Below, one piece after another: positions 26,306 through 37,778 of a DNA stretch of 64,000 nucleotides. The position numbers were made by a program, and so were the translations under genes. Source of the DNA: Methylobacterium sp. E-045 (GTDB lineage Bacteria; Pseudomonadota; Alphaproteobacteria; Rhizobiales; Beijerinckiaceae); contig NZ_JAKSYE010000074.1 in the NCBI RefSeq assembly GCF_022829685.1, positions 1 to 64,000 on the forward strand, in the 5' to 3' direction. The notes beneath the pieces are model-generated. The model was not told where the DNA came from and ran no database searches. It saw only the letters and a program-made list of their open reading frames with translations. Each line of letters starts with the position of its first letter. Position 1 is the stretch's first letter.

Positions 26306-28267
26306 ATGACCAATGCGAATACACCTCCACCGCACCGAGGACGTCGTCGCGCTCGTCCTTCGCTGGTGCTGGCGAGGGCCGGTGAGACCCGCGACGGGGC
26401 CGAGGGCGTCGGCGATGGCGAGGCGTCTTCCGCCCGGCGATCGACCGACGAGCGCTATCGGCTGGTCGCCAAGGCGACCAACGACGTCGTCTGGGACTGG
26501 GATCTGGAGCACGACACCGTCGTGTGGAACGAGGCGCTCGAGACCTCCTATGGCTGGCCGCCGGCCCATGTCGGCCCGGGCGCCGCCTGGTGGCTCGGCA
26601 ACATCCATCCCGACGACCGGGCCGCGGTCTCCGCCGGTCTGAACGTCGTCCTGGAAGGGGACTCGCACCTGTGGAGCCACCAGTACCGCTTCCTCAAGGG
26701 CGGCGGCGGCTACGCGGATGTGCTGGATCGCGGGTATCTCGTCCGCGCCGCTTCGGGCACGCCGCTGCGGATGGTCGGTGCGATGCTCGACGTCACCATG
26801 CGGACCCAGCTGGAGGCTCAGTTCCGCGCGGTGTTCGAGGGCGCCAATATCGGGATCGTCCAGTTCGATCCCCGCAGTGTCCTCGCATTGAGGGTCAACG
26901 CCAAGCTCTGCGAGATCTGGGGCGCGCCGGAATCCGAGATCGTCGGCTGCTCCCTCGCCCAATGGACGCCCGCCGAGGATGCGGGCGAGCGCGAGGCCCT
27001 GCATCGGCGGCTGGCCACCGGCGAGACCCTGCAGGACCGCTTCGAGAAGCGCTACCGCAGGCGGGACGGTCGGCTCATCTGGGCGCGGGTCAACCTGGTC
27101 TCGCAGACCCTGGGCGATGAAGTCCACGCCATGGCGATGATCGAGGACATCACCGAGGAGAGACGCGCGGATGCACGCCGTGACGCCCTCCTCAGCCTGG
27201 GCGACCGCCTGCGCGAACTGCGCTCGAACGCGGATGTCGTGGCGATGACGGCGGAGATCCTGGGCCGGACCCTGGGCACCACGCGCGCCGGCTACGGCAT
27301 GGTCGACCTGCCGGCCGGCCTGGTGACCGTCGCGCATTCGTGGTCGTCCGACGGACAGACCTCTCCGAGCCGGACCCTGCCGCTGGACGAGTACCCCGCG
27401 AGCGTCGCCAGCCTGCGGCGCGGCGAGGTCCTCGCCGTGGCCGATCTCGCCTCCGCGCCCGAACTCGACTCGGACGCGGCCCTCTACATCGCCCAGGGCG
27501 TCCGGGCGGTGATCTCCGTCCCCCTGCTCCAGCGCGGCCGCCTCGTCGGCGTGCTCTATGCGACGGAGGCGTCGCCGCGCGCCTGGACCCAGACCGAGGT
27601 CGATTTCGTTCGCGACGTGGCGGAGCGGGCCTGGAGCGGGCTGACCCGGATCGAGGCGGACGAGCAGCAGCGCATCCTCAACCGCGAACTCAGCCATCGC
27701 ATGAAGAACACCCTGGCGATGGTTCAGGCGATCGCCTCGCAGAGCCTGCGCAACGTCACCGACATCGAGGCCGCCAAGCATGCGCTCGCCGAGCGCCTGA
27801 TCGCCCTGGGCAAGGCCCACGACATCCTGCTGACGGGACAGCGGGAGAGCGCGGAGATCGCGGCGGTGCTGACGAGCGCCCTGTCGCTGCACGACGACCA
27901 GCAGCCCGGCCGGTTCCACCTGTCGGGCCCCGACATCGTCATCGGCTCGAAGGCGGCGCTGTCCCTCGCCCTGATGGTGCACGAACTCGCCACCAATGCC
28001 GCCAAGTACGGCGCCCTCTCCCGGCCGGACGGCCGCGTCACCGTGGCGTGGAGCGTCGCGGCGGACGAGGACGACACGATCCACCTCACATGGTCCGAGC
28101 GCGGCGGCCCGCCCGTGCATCCCCCGACCCGCAAGGGCTTCGGCTCGCGCCTCATCGAGCGCGGCCTTGCCGGTGCCGTCGGCGGCGAGGTCTCCCTCGC
28201 CTACGAACCGGACGGCCTGGTCTGCCGGGTCACGGCGCCACTCTCTGGGTTCCAGGGGGGGCTTTAG
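26306..28267 (+). CDS. Soluble HWE-type sensor histidine kinase with two PAS and one GAF domain
   Basis: A 653-residue cytoplasmic kinase without membrane segments. PAS 1 is about 50-160 (DVVWDWDLEHDTVVWNEAL), PAS 2 about 170-285 (FRAVFEGANIGIVQFDP), GAF about 295-445 and the kinase core about 455-645. The phosphoacceptor H464 lies in ELSHRMKNTLAMVQAIASQS. The N box is MVHELATNAAKYGAL and the TWSERGGPP segment supplies the W-x-E that names the HWE family. HWE kinases commonly act in light and general-stress signalling of alphaproteobacteria. No response regulator is adjacent. The N-terminal 45 residues are low-complexity and Arg/Ala/Gly-rich. Confidence 0.92.
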   Translation: MTNANTPPPHRGRRRARPSLVLARAGETRDGAEGVGDGEASSARRSTDERYRLVAKATNDVVWDWDLEHDTVVWNEALETSYGWPPAHVGPGAAWWLGNIHPDDRAAVSAGLNVVLEGDSHLWSHQYRFLKGGGGYADVLDRGYLVRAASGTPLRMVGAMLDVTMRTQLEAQFRAVFEGANIGIVQFDPRSVLALRVNAKLCEIWGAPESEIVGCSLAQWTPAEDAGEREALHRRLATGETLQDRFEKRYRRRDGRLIWARVNLVSQTLGDEVHAMAMIEDITEERRADARRDALLSLGDRLRELRSNADVVAMTAEILGRTLGTTRAGYGMVDLPAGLVTVAHSWSSDGQTSPSRTLPLDEYPASVASLRRGEVLAVADLASAPELDSDAALYIAQGVRAVISVPLLQRGRLVGVLYATEASPRAWTQTEVDFVRDVAERAWSGLTRIEADEQQRILNRELSHRMKNTLAMVQAIASQSLRNVTDIEAAKHALAERLIALGKAHDILLTGQRESAEIAAVLTSALSLHDDQQPGRFHLSGPDIVIGSKAALSLALMVHELATNAAKYGALSRPDGRVTVAWSVAADEDDTIHLTWSERGGPPVHPPTRKGFGSRLIERGLAGAVGGEVSLAYEPDGLVCRVTAPLSGFQGGL

Positions 28268-28585
28268 CGGCGGAACGCTCGGCGGCTCCGATCCTCGCAG
28301 CGCGACATCCGGCTGGAACCGGACGAGGCTGCTTCTACCCGGTGATATGTGCCGTCCGTGGTGTCCGGTGCCGGCCTCTCACCCGATCTGATCGTTGCCG
28401 CTTGCCAAGGCCGCAGGACCGGCATGTCGCGTTTCCACCGTGGCTGCGCGTCGAAAGGGTCCCGTGTCTCCCGCGTCACGGAACGCGCCCTCACTTTTCT
28501 GAGGGCCGCTCCAAGAATGTTCTGGACGTGTCCGTTTGCAACCTAGAGGATGAATTTTTATCACTCTTAGGTTGGCGAACGGTCG
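28268..28585. other. Gap before the subtilase unit
   Basis: About 318 bases. Just before the protease gene the sequence becomes AT-richer (GATGAATTTTTATCAC), a likely promoter region and possible edge of an acquired segment. No gene was seen. Confidence 0.45.
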
Positions 28586-29908
28586 ATGCGGGTATCGGTT
28601 CTGGTGACATTCCCGCAGGCGGATGGGTTGCGCGCTTCCGCCATTGAGGCTTTCGCTGCTGGGGCGGGCGGTCTGGTCTTGGAGGGAGCACCCGACAAGG
28701 GCGGCCTCATCCTGGATGAACGGTTTCCAGCCCTGCCGATCCCCGGCGCGACGTTGGCGGCCATCGATCTGGCGGCGGCCAATCCGGCGTCTGCGCCCTT
28801 GTTCGTGACACGCGGTACGATCGATGTCGACCGAATCGGGGAAGCCGAAGGGCGAGAGGATGGGGTGGGCATTTTCGCCGACCCGGAGATCGGCGCGTTC
28901 ACGGTCTGCGCAGGCTCGCCGCCCCTTGGAACGACAGTCGACGTCGCTCGACACCTCGATGTCGCCGCGCTGCGGGCGAAGGGATTGGACGGCAAGGGCG
29001 TGGCTGTCGCCGTCATGGATTCCGGCATCAACATCGCGCATCTGCGCAATCGTGGACTTAAGGCGAAGTTTCGATCGTCGCTGTCCTGGTCGCCCCTCCG
29101 CGGTGGCGCTGCCCCGGGGCACCATGCCATCGGTCACGGCACCATGTGCGCCTACGATGCCTTGATCGCAGCCCCGAACGCCACGCTTCTCGATTTTCCG
29201 ATCCTGACGTCGACGCGGCAGGGGGGCAACGTGATGGACGGCCTCCTCAGCAACGCGATCCTCGCTTATTCCTATCTCCTGACTAGGTTGTCGGCGCCCT
29301 CCTGGAAATTCAAAGGCCTCGTCGTCAATAACAGCTGGGGGTTGTACCATTCGAGTTGGGATTTTCCTGCGGGCCATCCGGGTCGCTATGCGAACAATCC
29401 CAATCACCCGTTCAACCTGATCGTCGGAACCTTGTCCCGCGCCGGGGCTGACCTCCTCTTCTCGGCCGGAAATTGTGGGTCGCCCTGCCCCGACCGCAGG
29501 TGTCAAGGTGTAACGGCGAACACCATCGTGGGAGCCAATGCGCATCCGGACGTCATGACGATTGCCGGCTGCGATATCCACGACGTCAGGGCGGGCTACT
29601 CATCGCAAGGCCCGGGAATTGCAGGGATGGTGCATGACAAGCCGGATGTAACGGCCTACACTCATTTTCTCGGATCCGAAGCATTCGGGACGGGTAGTCC
29701 AGATTCCGGAACCTCCGCAGCCAGTGCCGTTGCGGCAGGATGTGTGGCAGCGATGCGCACCAGACTGAACTCTTTTGCCGAACCCCCGCCCGGTTTGATG
29801 TCGGCGTTCAAGGCGAAGGCCAACGGTGTTCCTGTCCCCGGTTGGAATGCCGATTACGGGTGCGGTATCATTCGGCCGCTCGCGGTCGCGGCTCATTACG
29901 GTCTGTAG
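28586..29908 (+). CDS. Subtilisin-like serine protease (S8), without signal peptide
   Basis: A 440-residue subtilase. The triad is visible: D145 in VAVAVMDSGIN, H184 in IGHGTMCAYDAL and S377 in GTSAASAVAAG, with the oxyanion N296 in FSAGNCGSPC. Residues 1-130 form an N-terminal domain with no match to the I9 propeptide that I can see. There is no signal peptide, so the enzyme probably works in the cytoplasm. Cysteines cluster after the oxyanion site (CGSPCPDRRC). A small gene starts eight bases after its stop, implying one operon. Its A/T content is higher than that of flanking housekeeping genes, and the pair sits between a kinase and uvrA with no other partners, as accessory genes often do. 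Confidence 0.88.
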   Translation: MRVSVLVTFPQADGLRASAIEAFAAGAGGLVLEGAPDKGGLILDERFPALPIPGATLAAIDLAAANPASAPLFVTRGTIDVDRIGEAEGREDGVGIFADPEIGAFTVCAGSPPLGTTVDVARHLDVAALRAKGLDGKGVAVAVMDSGINIAHLRNRGLKAKFRSSLSWSPLRGGAAPGHHAIGHGTMCAYDALIAAPNATLLDFPILTSTRQGGNVMDGLLSNAILAYSYLLTRLSAPSWKFKGLVVNNSWGLYHSSWDFPAGHPGRYANNPNHPFNLIVGTLSRAGADLLFSAGNCGSPCPDRRCQGVTANTIVGANAHPDVMTIAGCDIHDVRAGYSSQGPGIAGMVHDKPDVTAYTHFLGSEAFGTGSPDSGTSAASAVAAGCVAAMRTRLNSFAEPPPGLMSAFKAKANGVPVPGWNADYGCGIIRPLAVAAHYGL

Positions 29909-29915
29909 GAATCCA

Positions 29916-30173
29916 ATGGCCGATTCCAGAATGGTGACGATGACGGTCGCGATTCCCGGGACAAAACCGGGCATAGCCCAGGCTGCCAAAGCGTTGGGCG
30001 TGAAGGCGGGAGCGATCGACCGTTCCTTCGGCGTGATCGCTGTGGATCCGCGTCGGAATCTCTACGCCGTTCAGGTTCGGGCAAGCGCCATTGCGAGCCT
30101 CCCATCGGACGGCCCGTTTCAGGGCCCCTTCTCGAATCCGAAGATTGCCCCTTTCGGACCGCCAGTCGATTGA
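29916..30173 (+). CDS. Small protein paired with the subtilase, possible inhibitor, chaperone or substrate
   Basis: An 85-residue protein starting at ATG 29916, with TAGGA (overlapping the protease stop codon) upstream. The first half looks like an alpha/beta fold (MVTMTVAIPGTKPGIAQAAK; SFGVIAVDPRRNLYAVQV). The last 20 residues are Pro/Gly-rich (GPFSNPKIAPFGPP) and probably extended. It has no signal peptide and no known domain. The stretch GVIAVDP-x4-YAVQV resembles GVGIFADP-x4-FTVCAG in the protease N-terminal domain (near residues 93-108), so the two may be related modules. Tight coupling suggests that it binds the protease, as an in-trans propeptide/inhibitor or as a substrate. All three are inference. 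Confidence 0.65.
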   Translation: MADSRMVTMTVAIPGTKPGIAQAAKALGVKAGAIDRSFGVIAVDPRRNLYAVQVRASAIASLPSDGPFQGPFSNPKIAPFGPPVD

Positions 30174-30233
30174 ACCGACGATCGGGGGTGGCCCGGGGCA
30201 ATCCTTCACGATGAGGGACCGGTTGTTGCGGTC

Positions 30234-30248
30234 GTACTCTTTTCGTTC
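30234..30248 (+). promoter_or_regulatory. Candidate LexA (SOS) box upstream of uvrA
   Basis: GTAC-TCTTTTC-GTTC matches the alphaproteobacterial LexA consensus GTTC-N7-GTTC except for one base, and it has the T-rich spacer often seen in such sites. It lies 134 bases upstream of the uvrA ATG, and uvrA is a classical SOS gene. Binding is not shown. Confidence 0.45.
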
Positions 30249-30381
30249 TAGCTATCGGAGCGTTTGAACGCCGCAAGTCCCGGCGAGTTGTGGAAGAGTT
30301 CCGAAACCCTCTCCGGATGGTCGGAGCGCTTTCCTGGCCATCTCGCGGCGAGCGGCCATGCCTTGCATCCGATGAGACCTC

Positions 30382-33345
<2,964 letters not shown>

Positions 33346-33831
33346 GCGTTCCGCCCCGCCACGGCGGGGCTCGATTCGACGGTTTCGCGGAGCGAGGGCT
33401 TTGCTGCGGTGCACGGGCCGCCCGCGGCCGCGGCGTGCGATGCGCAAACCCCCTTCGGTGATTGCGCAATCATCCCGTCCCGTCGAGCGGTCGCAACAGC
33501 TTGACCATTCAGCGTTATTTTGCCGACCCGTTGCTCGTTGCGACGTCATGCCCGGCGCAATTCTGCTGAGAAAGTTAACAAAACCTTGCGCTGCACCGCG
33601 CCCAAATTGCGGCTTTTCCGCAACGGTGGATTTGGAACTGCCTCGATCCGAAGCATTGCACTGTCAATCCGGTCCGACCTGTAGAATAGTTCTCAGCGTT
33701 GAGACACGAATTCGGGCCGCAAGGGGGGCCCTACGCACCAGATGTCAGCAAGCCGCGAGAACGCGGCACTCGGCATGATGGTTCGTAGGTCTGCGCGGCG
33801 AATGCCTGAAATCCTTGGGAAGGACGAGACA
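33346..33831. other. Long leader between uvrA and the outer-membrane protein gene
   Basis: About 486 bases. It starts with a CCCCGCC-ac-GGCGGGG dyad just after uvrA (33354-33369). An A/T-richer stretch around 33560-33580 (GAGAAAGTTAACAAAACC) and another near 33680 are candidate promoter regions for the next gene. No coding sequence is supported. Confidence 0.5.
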
Positions 33832-34803
33832 ATGACGAAGAACTGGCTGGCCACCGGCGCACTGGCGCTGACCTTGGGCATGAGCGCCACGGCTTCCTAC
33901 GCACAGACCACCACGATTCCCGGTGAGCAGGTCGGCCTTGCCACCGGCGCGCCGCTGCCCGAGGGCATCTACGCCCTGAACACCTTCGTTTATCAGTCGC
34001 GTGACAATTCGGCTCTGGATGTCGGGATCAACATCCCCGTGCTGGTCTGGTCGACCCCGTTCGTGCCGTTCGGTGGTCGTGTTGAGCTGCTCGTCGCTCC
34101 CCCGACCGTGTTCGCCTTCGGCAACCGCGGTGGAGCTACCGGCCTGCGCGATCTCTCGATCAACGTCGGCACCTTCGTCGGCGGTATCTGGGCCTTCGAC
34201 CTCGGCAACAACTTCGGCGTCAGCTTGCTCGGCGGTGTCTATCTGAACGAGCTCAACGGCGACCGCGGCGTCCTCGTGCAGAATAACGGTGTGGTCGCCT
34301 CCACGGCAGTGCTGCCCCAGCTCTCGTCGAACACCTACCGCTTCGGCGTTGCCGGCAGCTACACCGGCGACGGCTGGAACCTGACCGCCAACCTCACCGC
34401 CAACATCTACGACTCGCCCTCGTCCTTCGGCGGCGGCCGTGACCCCAACCGGGCTGGCTTTTCTACGGTTTACTCCCTCTCCGACTCCCTCAACCTCGAC
34501 CTGACCGCCACCAAGAAGTTCGGCAAGTTCGAGATCGGCGCCATCGCCTACGGCACCGTCAACTTCGACACCGGCGCCAAGGCTGCCGGCATCATCAACG
34601 CCGCCCTCAACGATCGCGGCCGGTTCCTGATGGGCGGCCTCGTCGGCTACGACTTCGGCTTCGCCACCGCGCAGGTCTACGTCGCCCGCACCGTCGCGAC
34701 CACCAGCTTCGACAGCACCGAGATCTCGGGCCGCCTGATCGTTCCGCTGTACTCGCCGACCCCGGTCGCCGCTGCTCCGGCCCCGATCATCCGCAAGTAC
34801 TGA
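33832..34803 (+). CDS. Outer-membrane channel-like protein, phenol MetA-pathway family
   Basis: A 323-residue protein with a clear signal peptide (WLATGALALTLGMSATASYA before QTTT). The mature part is made of alternating amphipathic strands ending in aromatic residues, such as RVELLVAPPTVFAFG, WNLTANLTANIYD and FATAQVYVARTVATTSF, as in a beta-barrel. It resembles the MetA-pathway of phenol degradation / transporter family (PF13557), whose substrates are hydrophobic compounds. ATG 33832 has AAGGA nine bases upstream. The long leader and double terminator suggest high, independent expression. It ends in IIRKY; a terminal aromatic residue is usual for barrel assembly. Confidence 0.75.
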   Translation: MTKNWLATGALALTLGMSATASYAQTTTIPGEQVGLATGAPLPEGIYALNTFVYQSRDNSALDVGINIPVLVWSTPFVPFGGRVELLVAPPTVFAFGNRGGATGLRDLSINVGTFVGGIWAFDLGNNFGVSLLGGVYLNELNGDRGVLVQNNGVVASTAVLPQLSSNTYRFGVAGSYTGDGWNLTANLTANIYDSPSSFGGGRDPNRAGFSTVYSLSDSLNLDLTATKKFGKFEIGAIAYGTVNFDTGAKAAGIINAALNDRGRFLMGGLVGYDFGFATAQVYVARTVATTSFDSTEISGRLIVPLYSPTPVAAAPAPIIRKY

Positions 34804-34850
34804 TCTCAGGATCGGCGGCGAGGCTTGTCCTCGCCGCTCTCCGGATCACG

Positions 34851-34885
34851 AAAGCCCGTCCGACCTCCAGGTCGGGCGGGCTTTT
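34851..34885 (+). terminator. Rho-independent terminator of the outer-membrane protein gene
   Basis: A stem of AAGCCCGTCCGACC paired with GGTCGGGCGGGCTT, loop TCCA, followed by TTTTGCTTT. A second dyad (GGCGGCGAGG ... CCTCGCCG) lies just before it at about 34813-34836. Confidence 0.85.
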
Positions 34886-35057
34886 GCTTTGCCGGATCTC
34901 ACTATCGGCGAACGATCTTGAGTCGAAGTGAGACGCTCGATCCCCGCGTACCGCGCGGATGCACGACGTTCCGCAGCGTTCCCGAAACTTTCCTCGTCCG
35001 GGCTCCGTAACGAGCGACGACCCCCTCCGAAGGGGCTTAGCTCGAGAGGAACGCTCC

Positions 35058-35630
35058 ATGACCAACGCCCGTCGCCCCGCAGCCTCCACCTTCGCCGCCG
35101 TCGCCCTCGCCTTCACCATGGGTGCCGCTTTCCCGGTGGCCGCCCTCGCCAAGAACCCGACCGTCGGCGGCGCTCCGATGTATGCGTCGAAGACCATCGT
35201 CGAGAACGCCGTCAACTCGAAGGACCACACCACCCTCGTCGCCGCCGTGAAAGCCGCCGGCCTCGTCGACACCCTCTCCGGCCCCGGCCCCTTCACCGTC
35301 TTCGCGCCCACCAACGCCGCCTTCGCCAAGCTGCCGGCCGGCACCGTCGAGACCCTGGTGAAGCCCGAGAACAAGGCGACGCTCACCGCGATCCTGACCT
35401 ATCACGTCGTCCCCGGCACCCTGACCGCCAAGGATCTCATGAAGATCGCCAAGGACGGCGGCGGTGAAGGTCAGATCAAAACCGTGCAGGGCACCCCGCT
35501 CGTGGTCCAGACCAAGGGCAAGGCCGTGTACCTCACCGACACCAAAGGCAACACCGCCAAGGTGACCATCGCCAACGTGATGCAGTCGAACGGCGTGATC
35601 CACGTCATCAACGGCGTGCTGCAGCCGTAA
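35058..35630 (+). CDS. Secreted fasciclin (FAS1) domain protein
   Basis: A 190-residue protein with a signal peptide ([20 protein letters not shown], cut after AALA). A single FAS1 domain covers about 45-188: H1 motif [17 protein letters not shown], the YHVVPG turn and the H2 region [23 protein letters not shown]1 proteins mediate cell-surface adhesion or matrix contact, and in bacteria are secreted or periplasmic. ATG 35058 has a strong GAGAGGA site. Two strong hairpins follow, suggesting abundant transcript. It stands alone between the outer-membrane protein and hflX. Confidence 0.93.
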   Translation: MTNARRPAASTFAAVALAFTMGAAFPVAALAKNPTVGGAPMYASKTIVENAVNSKDHTTLVAAVKAAGLVDTLSGPGPFTVFAPTNAAFAKLPAGTVETLVKPENKATLTAILTYHVVPGTLTAKDLMKIAKDGGGEGQIKTVQGTPLVVQTKGKAVYLTDTKGNTAKVTIANVMQSNGVIHVINGVLQP

Positions 35631-35638
35631 TACCGGAC

Positions 35639-35674
35639 CTCACCGCCCCCGACCCATGGGTCGGGGGCGGTGAG
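35639..35674. repeat. Perfect 36-base palindrome after the fasciclin gene
   Basis: The sequence reads identically on both strands from 35639 to 35674, centred on CATG, with G/C-rich arms of 18 bases each (outer CTCACCGCCCCC). It begins eight bases after the stop codon. In RNA it would form an extremely stable hairpin. No U-run follows, and a separate standard terminator comes about 50 bases later. Confidence 0.9.
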
Positions 35675-35720
35675 ACGCGGGACAGGACGTCTTTTCGAAC
35701 CCGAAACTCTCACCCCGTCT

Positions 35721-35741
35721 CCCCGGAGCCGGGGTTTTTTT
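35721..35741 (+). terminator. Rho-independent terminator
   Basis: CCCCG-GAGC-CGGGG followed by seven T. It ends the fasciclin transcript, about 80 bases before the end of the convergent hflX. Confidence 0.8.
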
Positions 35742-35821
35742 ATGGGGCTTTCGATGAGACCCCCGCGGTCGCGGAGGGACCATCGCCCGTCCGCACCTCC
35801 ACGAAAGGCCCGCTCCTCCGC

Positions 35822-37231
35822 CTAATCCGCGCGGCTCAGCTTGCGCGCGCTGGAGAAGCGGTTGAGGAAGCGCGGCTCCTTCTCCGGCGCCACGCGGATG
35901 GCGAGGTGGATCGTGCCGGCCTCCTCGGAGCGGCGGTCGAGGACCTCGGCATTCTCGTAGAGCCAGTTGAGCGCTGCACCGTCCTCGGGCGCGAGGGTGA
36001 CGGCGAAGGTGGAACGCCGCCTGGCGATCCGCGCCTCGATCCGGCCCGACAGGGCCGCCAGGCCCTCGCCCGTGAGGGCCGAGACCAGGATCGGCACGTC
36101 GCTGTCCCGGTCGTTGCGCCCCTGGGCGCTCAGGTTGAGGAGGCGTGTCCGCTCCGAATCGTCGAGGAGGTCGGCCTTGTTCCAGACCTCGATGATCCGC
36201 TCGGCCGTGGTCTCGATCCCGAGTTCGCGCAGGACCTCGCCGACATCCTCCGCCTGCGCCTCCGAATCGACGTGGCTGACGTCGCGGACATGGAGCAGGA
36301 TATCGGCCTCGATCACGTCCTCCAGGGTGGCGCGGAAGGCGGCGATGAGGGCCGTGGGCAGTTCCGAGATGAATCCCACCGTGTCGGACAGGATCACCGT
36401 CTCCCCATGCGGCAGCTTCGTCGCGCGCGCGGTCGGGTCGAGGGTGGCGAACAGCATGTCCTTGGCCATCACCTCGGCCTTGGTCAACGCGTTGAACAGC
36501 GTCGACTTGCCGGCATTGGTGTAGCCGACGAGGGCGACGATCGGATACGGCACCCGCGCCCGGCTCTCCCGGTGCAGGCCGCGCGTCCGGGTGACGCTGT
36601 CGAGCTCACGCTCGATCTTCGTCATCCGCTCCTGGATCATCCGGCGGTCGGCCTCGATCTGGGTCTCGCCGGGGCCGCCGAGGAAGCCGAAGCCGCCGCG
36701 CTGCCGTTCCAGGTGGGTCCAGGACCGCACGAGGCGGCTGCGCTGGTAGGCGAGATGGGCGTGTTCCACCTGCAGGGTGCCCTCGCGGGTCGAGGCGCGC
36801 CGGCCGAAGATTTCGAGGATGAGTCCGGTGCGGTCGATGACCTTGCAGCCGAACGCCTTCTCGAGGTTGCGCTGCTGCACGGGCGACAGGGCGCAATCCA
36901 TCACCACGAGGCCGATCTCCTCGGCCTTGATCCGGCCGGCGAGCTCTTCGACCCGGCCCTTGCCGAGATAGGTGGAGGGGCGGATGCGCGAGACCGGCGC
37001 GATGATCGCCTCGGTGACGTCCAACTCGATGGCCACGGCGAGACCCGCCGCCTCGTCGATCCGTGCCTCGCTGGAGCGCGTCACGTCGGCCGGTCCGCCG
37101 CCCGTCCGGGGGCCGGCGGCACGGGTGAGATAGGGGCCGATCACCAGCGTATGGGTCGCGGCCGCGATCTCGCCTTCGGGAGCGGCCATCGCCTGGAGCC
37201 GGGCTTCGCCCGGCGTTGTCATCTGCGTCAT
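35822..37231 (-). CDS. hflX: Ribosome-associated GTPase HflX
   Basis: A 469-residue GTPase that binds the 50S subunit and rescues or splits stalled ribosomes. The N-terminal HflX domain has the [13 protein letters not shown] motif and a coiled-coil region around [20 protein letters not shown]. The G domain has G1 [14 protein letters not shown]3 DTVGF and G4 NKAD. ATG 37229-37231 is chosen; the frame is open 63 bases further without a better start. The position directly downstream of hfq is conserved in proteobacteria. Confidence 0.93.
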   Translation of the reverse strand: MTQMTTPGEARLQAMAAPEGEIAAATHTLVIGPYLTRAAGPRTGGGPADVTRSSEARIDEAAGLAVAIELDVTEAIIAPVSRIRPSTYLGKGRVEELAGRIKAEEIGLVVMDCALSPVQQRNLEKAFGCKVIDRTGLILEIFGRRASTREGTLQVEHAHLAYQRSRLVRSWTHLERQRGGFGFLGGPGETQIEADRRMIQERMTKIERELDSVTRTRGLHRESRARVPYPIVALVGYTNAGKSTLFNALTKAEVMAKDMLFATLDPTARATKLPHGETVILSDTVGFISELPTALIAAFRATLEDVIEADILLHVRDVSHVDSEAQAEDVGEVLRELGIETTAERIIEVWNKADLLDDSERTRLLNLSAQGRNDRDSDVPILVSALTGEGLAALSGRIEARIARRRSTFAVTLAPEDGAALNWLYENAEVLDRRSEEAGTIHLAIRVAPEKEPRFLNRFSSARKLSRAD

Positions 37232-37374
37232 GAAAATCGGTTCGACCCTGTCCCTTGAAGATGAGGAGAATGGGCCTTTGCCGACGTCAAACAAGGGCAG
37301 TCTTCGGTCCTCGTTCGACGTTCGGCATCAGATGTCCGGCAGCGTCTCGACGGACGGAGACTGCCGACCTCGCC

Positions 37375-37629
37375 TCAGGCCTTCTCGGGCGCCGTCTCGT
37401 CCGGCTCGAACAACTGAACCGGGTGGCCGGGCATGATCGTCGAAATCGCGTGCTTGTAGACGAGCTGCGAATGCCCGTCCCGTCGCAGGAGGACACAGAA
37501 GTTGTCGAACCAGGTCACGACGCCCTGAAGCTTGACGCCGTTGACGAGGAAGATCGTAAGCGGGATCTTGTTCTTGCGGACATGATTGAGAAACGTGTCC
37601 TGCAGGTTCTGAGCGCGTTCGCCCGCCAT
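37375..37629 (-). CDS. hfq: RNA chaperone Hfq
   Basis: An 84-residue Sm-like protein that forms a hexamer and pairs small RNAs with mRNAs. The Sm1 motif is [20 protein letters not shown] with [16 protein letters not shown], and the Sm2 motif is [12 protein letters not shown], including the YKH residues that bind uridine. The C-terminal tail is short, as is usual in alphaproteobacteria. ATG 37627-37629 has AAGGA upstream. It lies 143 bases from hflX and downstream of ntrX, the usual rhizobial order. Confidence 0.97.
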   Translation of the reverse strand: MAGERAQNLQDTFLNHVRKNKIPLTIFLVNGVKLQGVVTWFDNFCVLLRRDGHSQLVYKHAISTIMPGHPVQLFEPDETAPEKA

Positions 37630-37659
37630 TTTTTATTAATCCTTCTTAGAAACCTGCCG

Positions 37660-37677
37660 CCCGCCGTGACTGGCGGG
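37660..37677 (-). terminator. Hairpin between ntrX and hfq
   Basis: CCCGCC-N6-GGCGGG dyad in the ntrX-hfq gap. It may end or attenuate ntrYX transcripts before hfq. No clear U-run. Confidence 0.5.
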
Positions 37678-37778
37678 TTCTTGTTGGTTCGCATGCGAAG
37701 CAGACCGGGCGGGCCGGGCAACCTCGACCATTACACGTTCAATGCCACCCACATGCAAGAGGAAGGTCGTTCGGCCCC

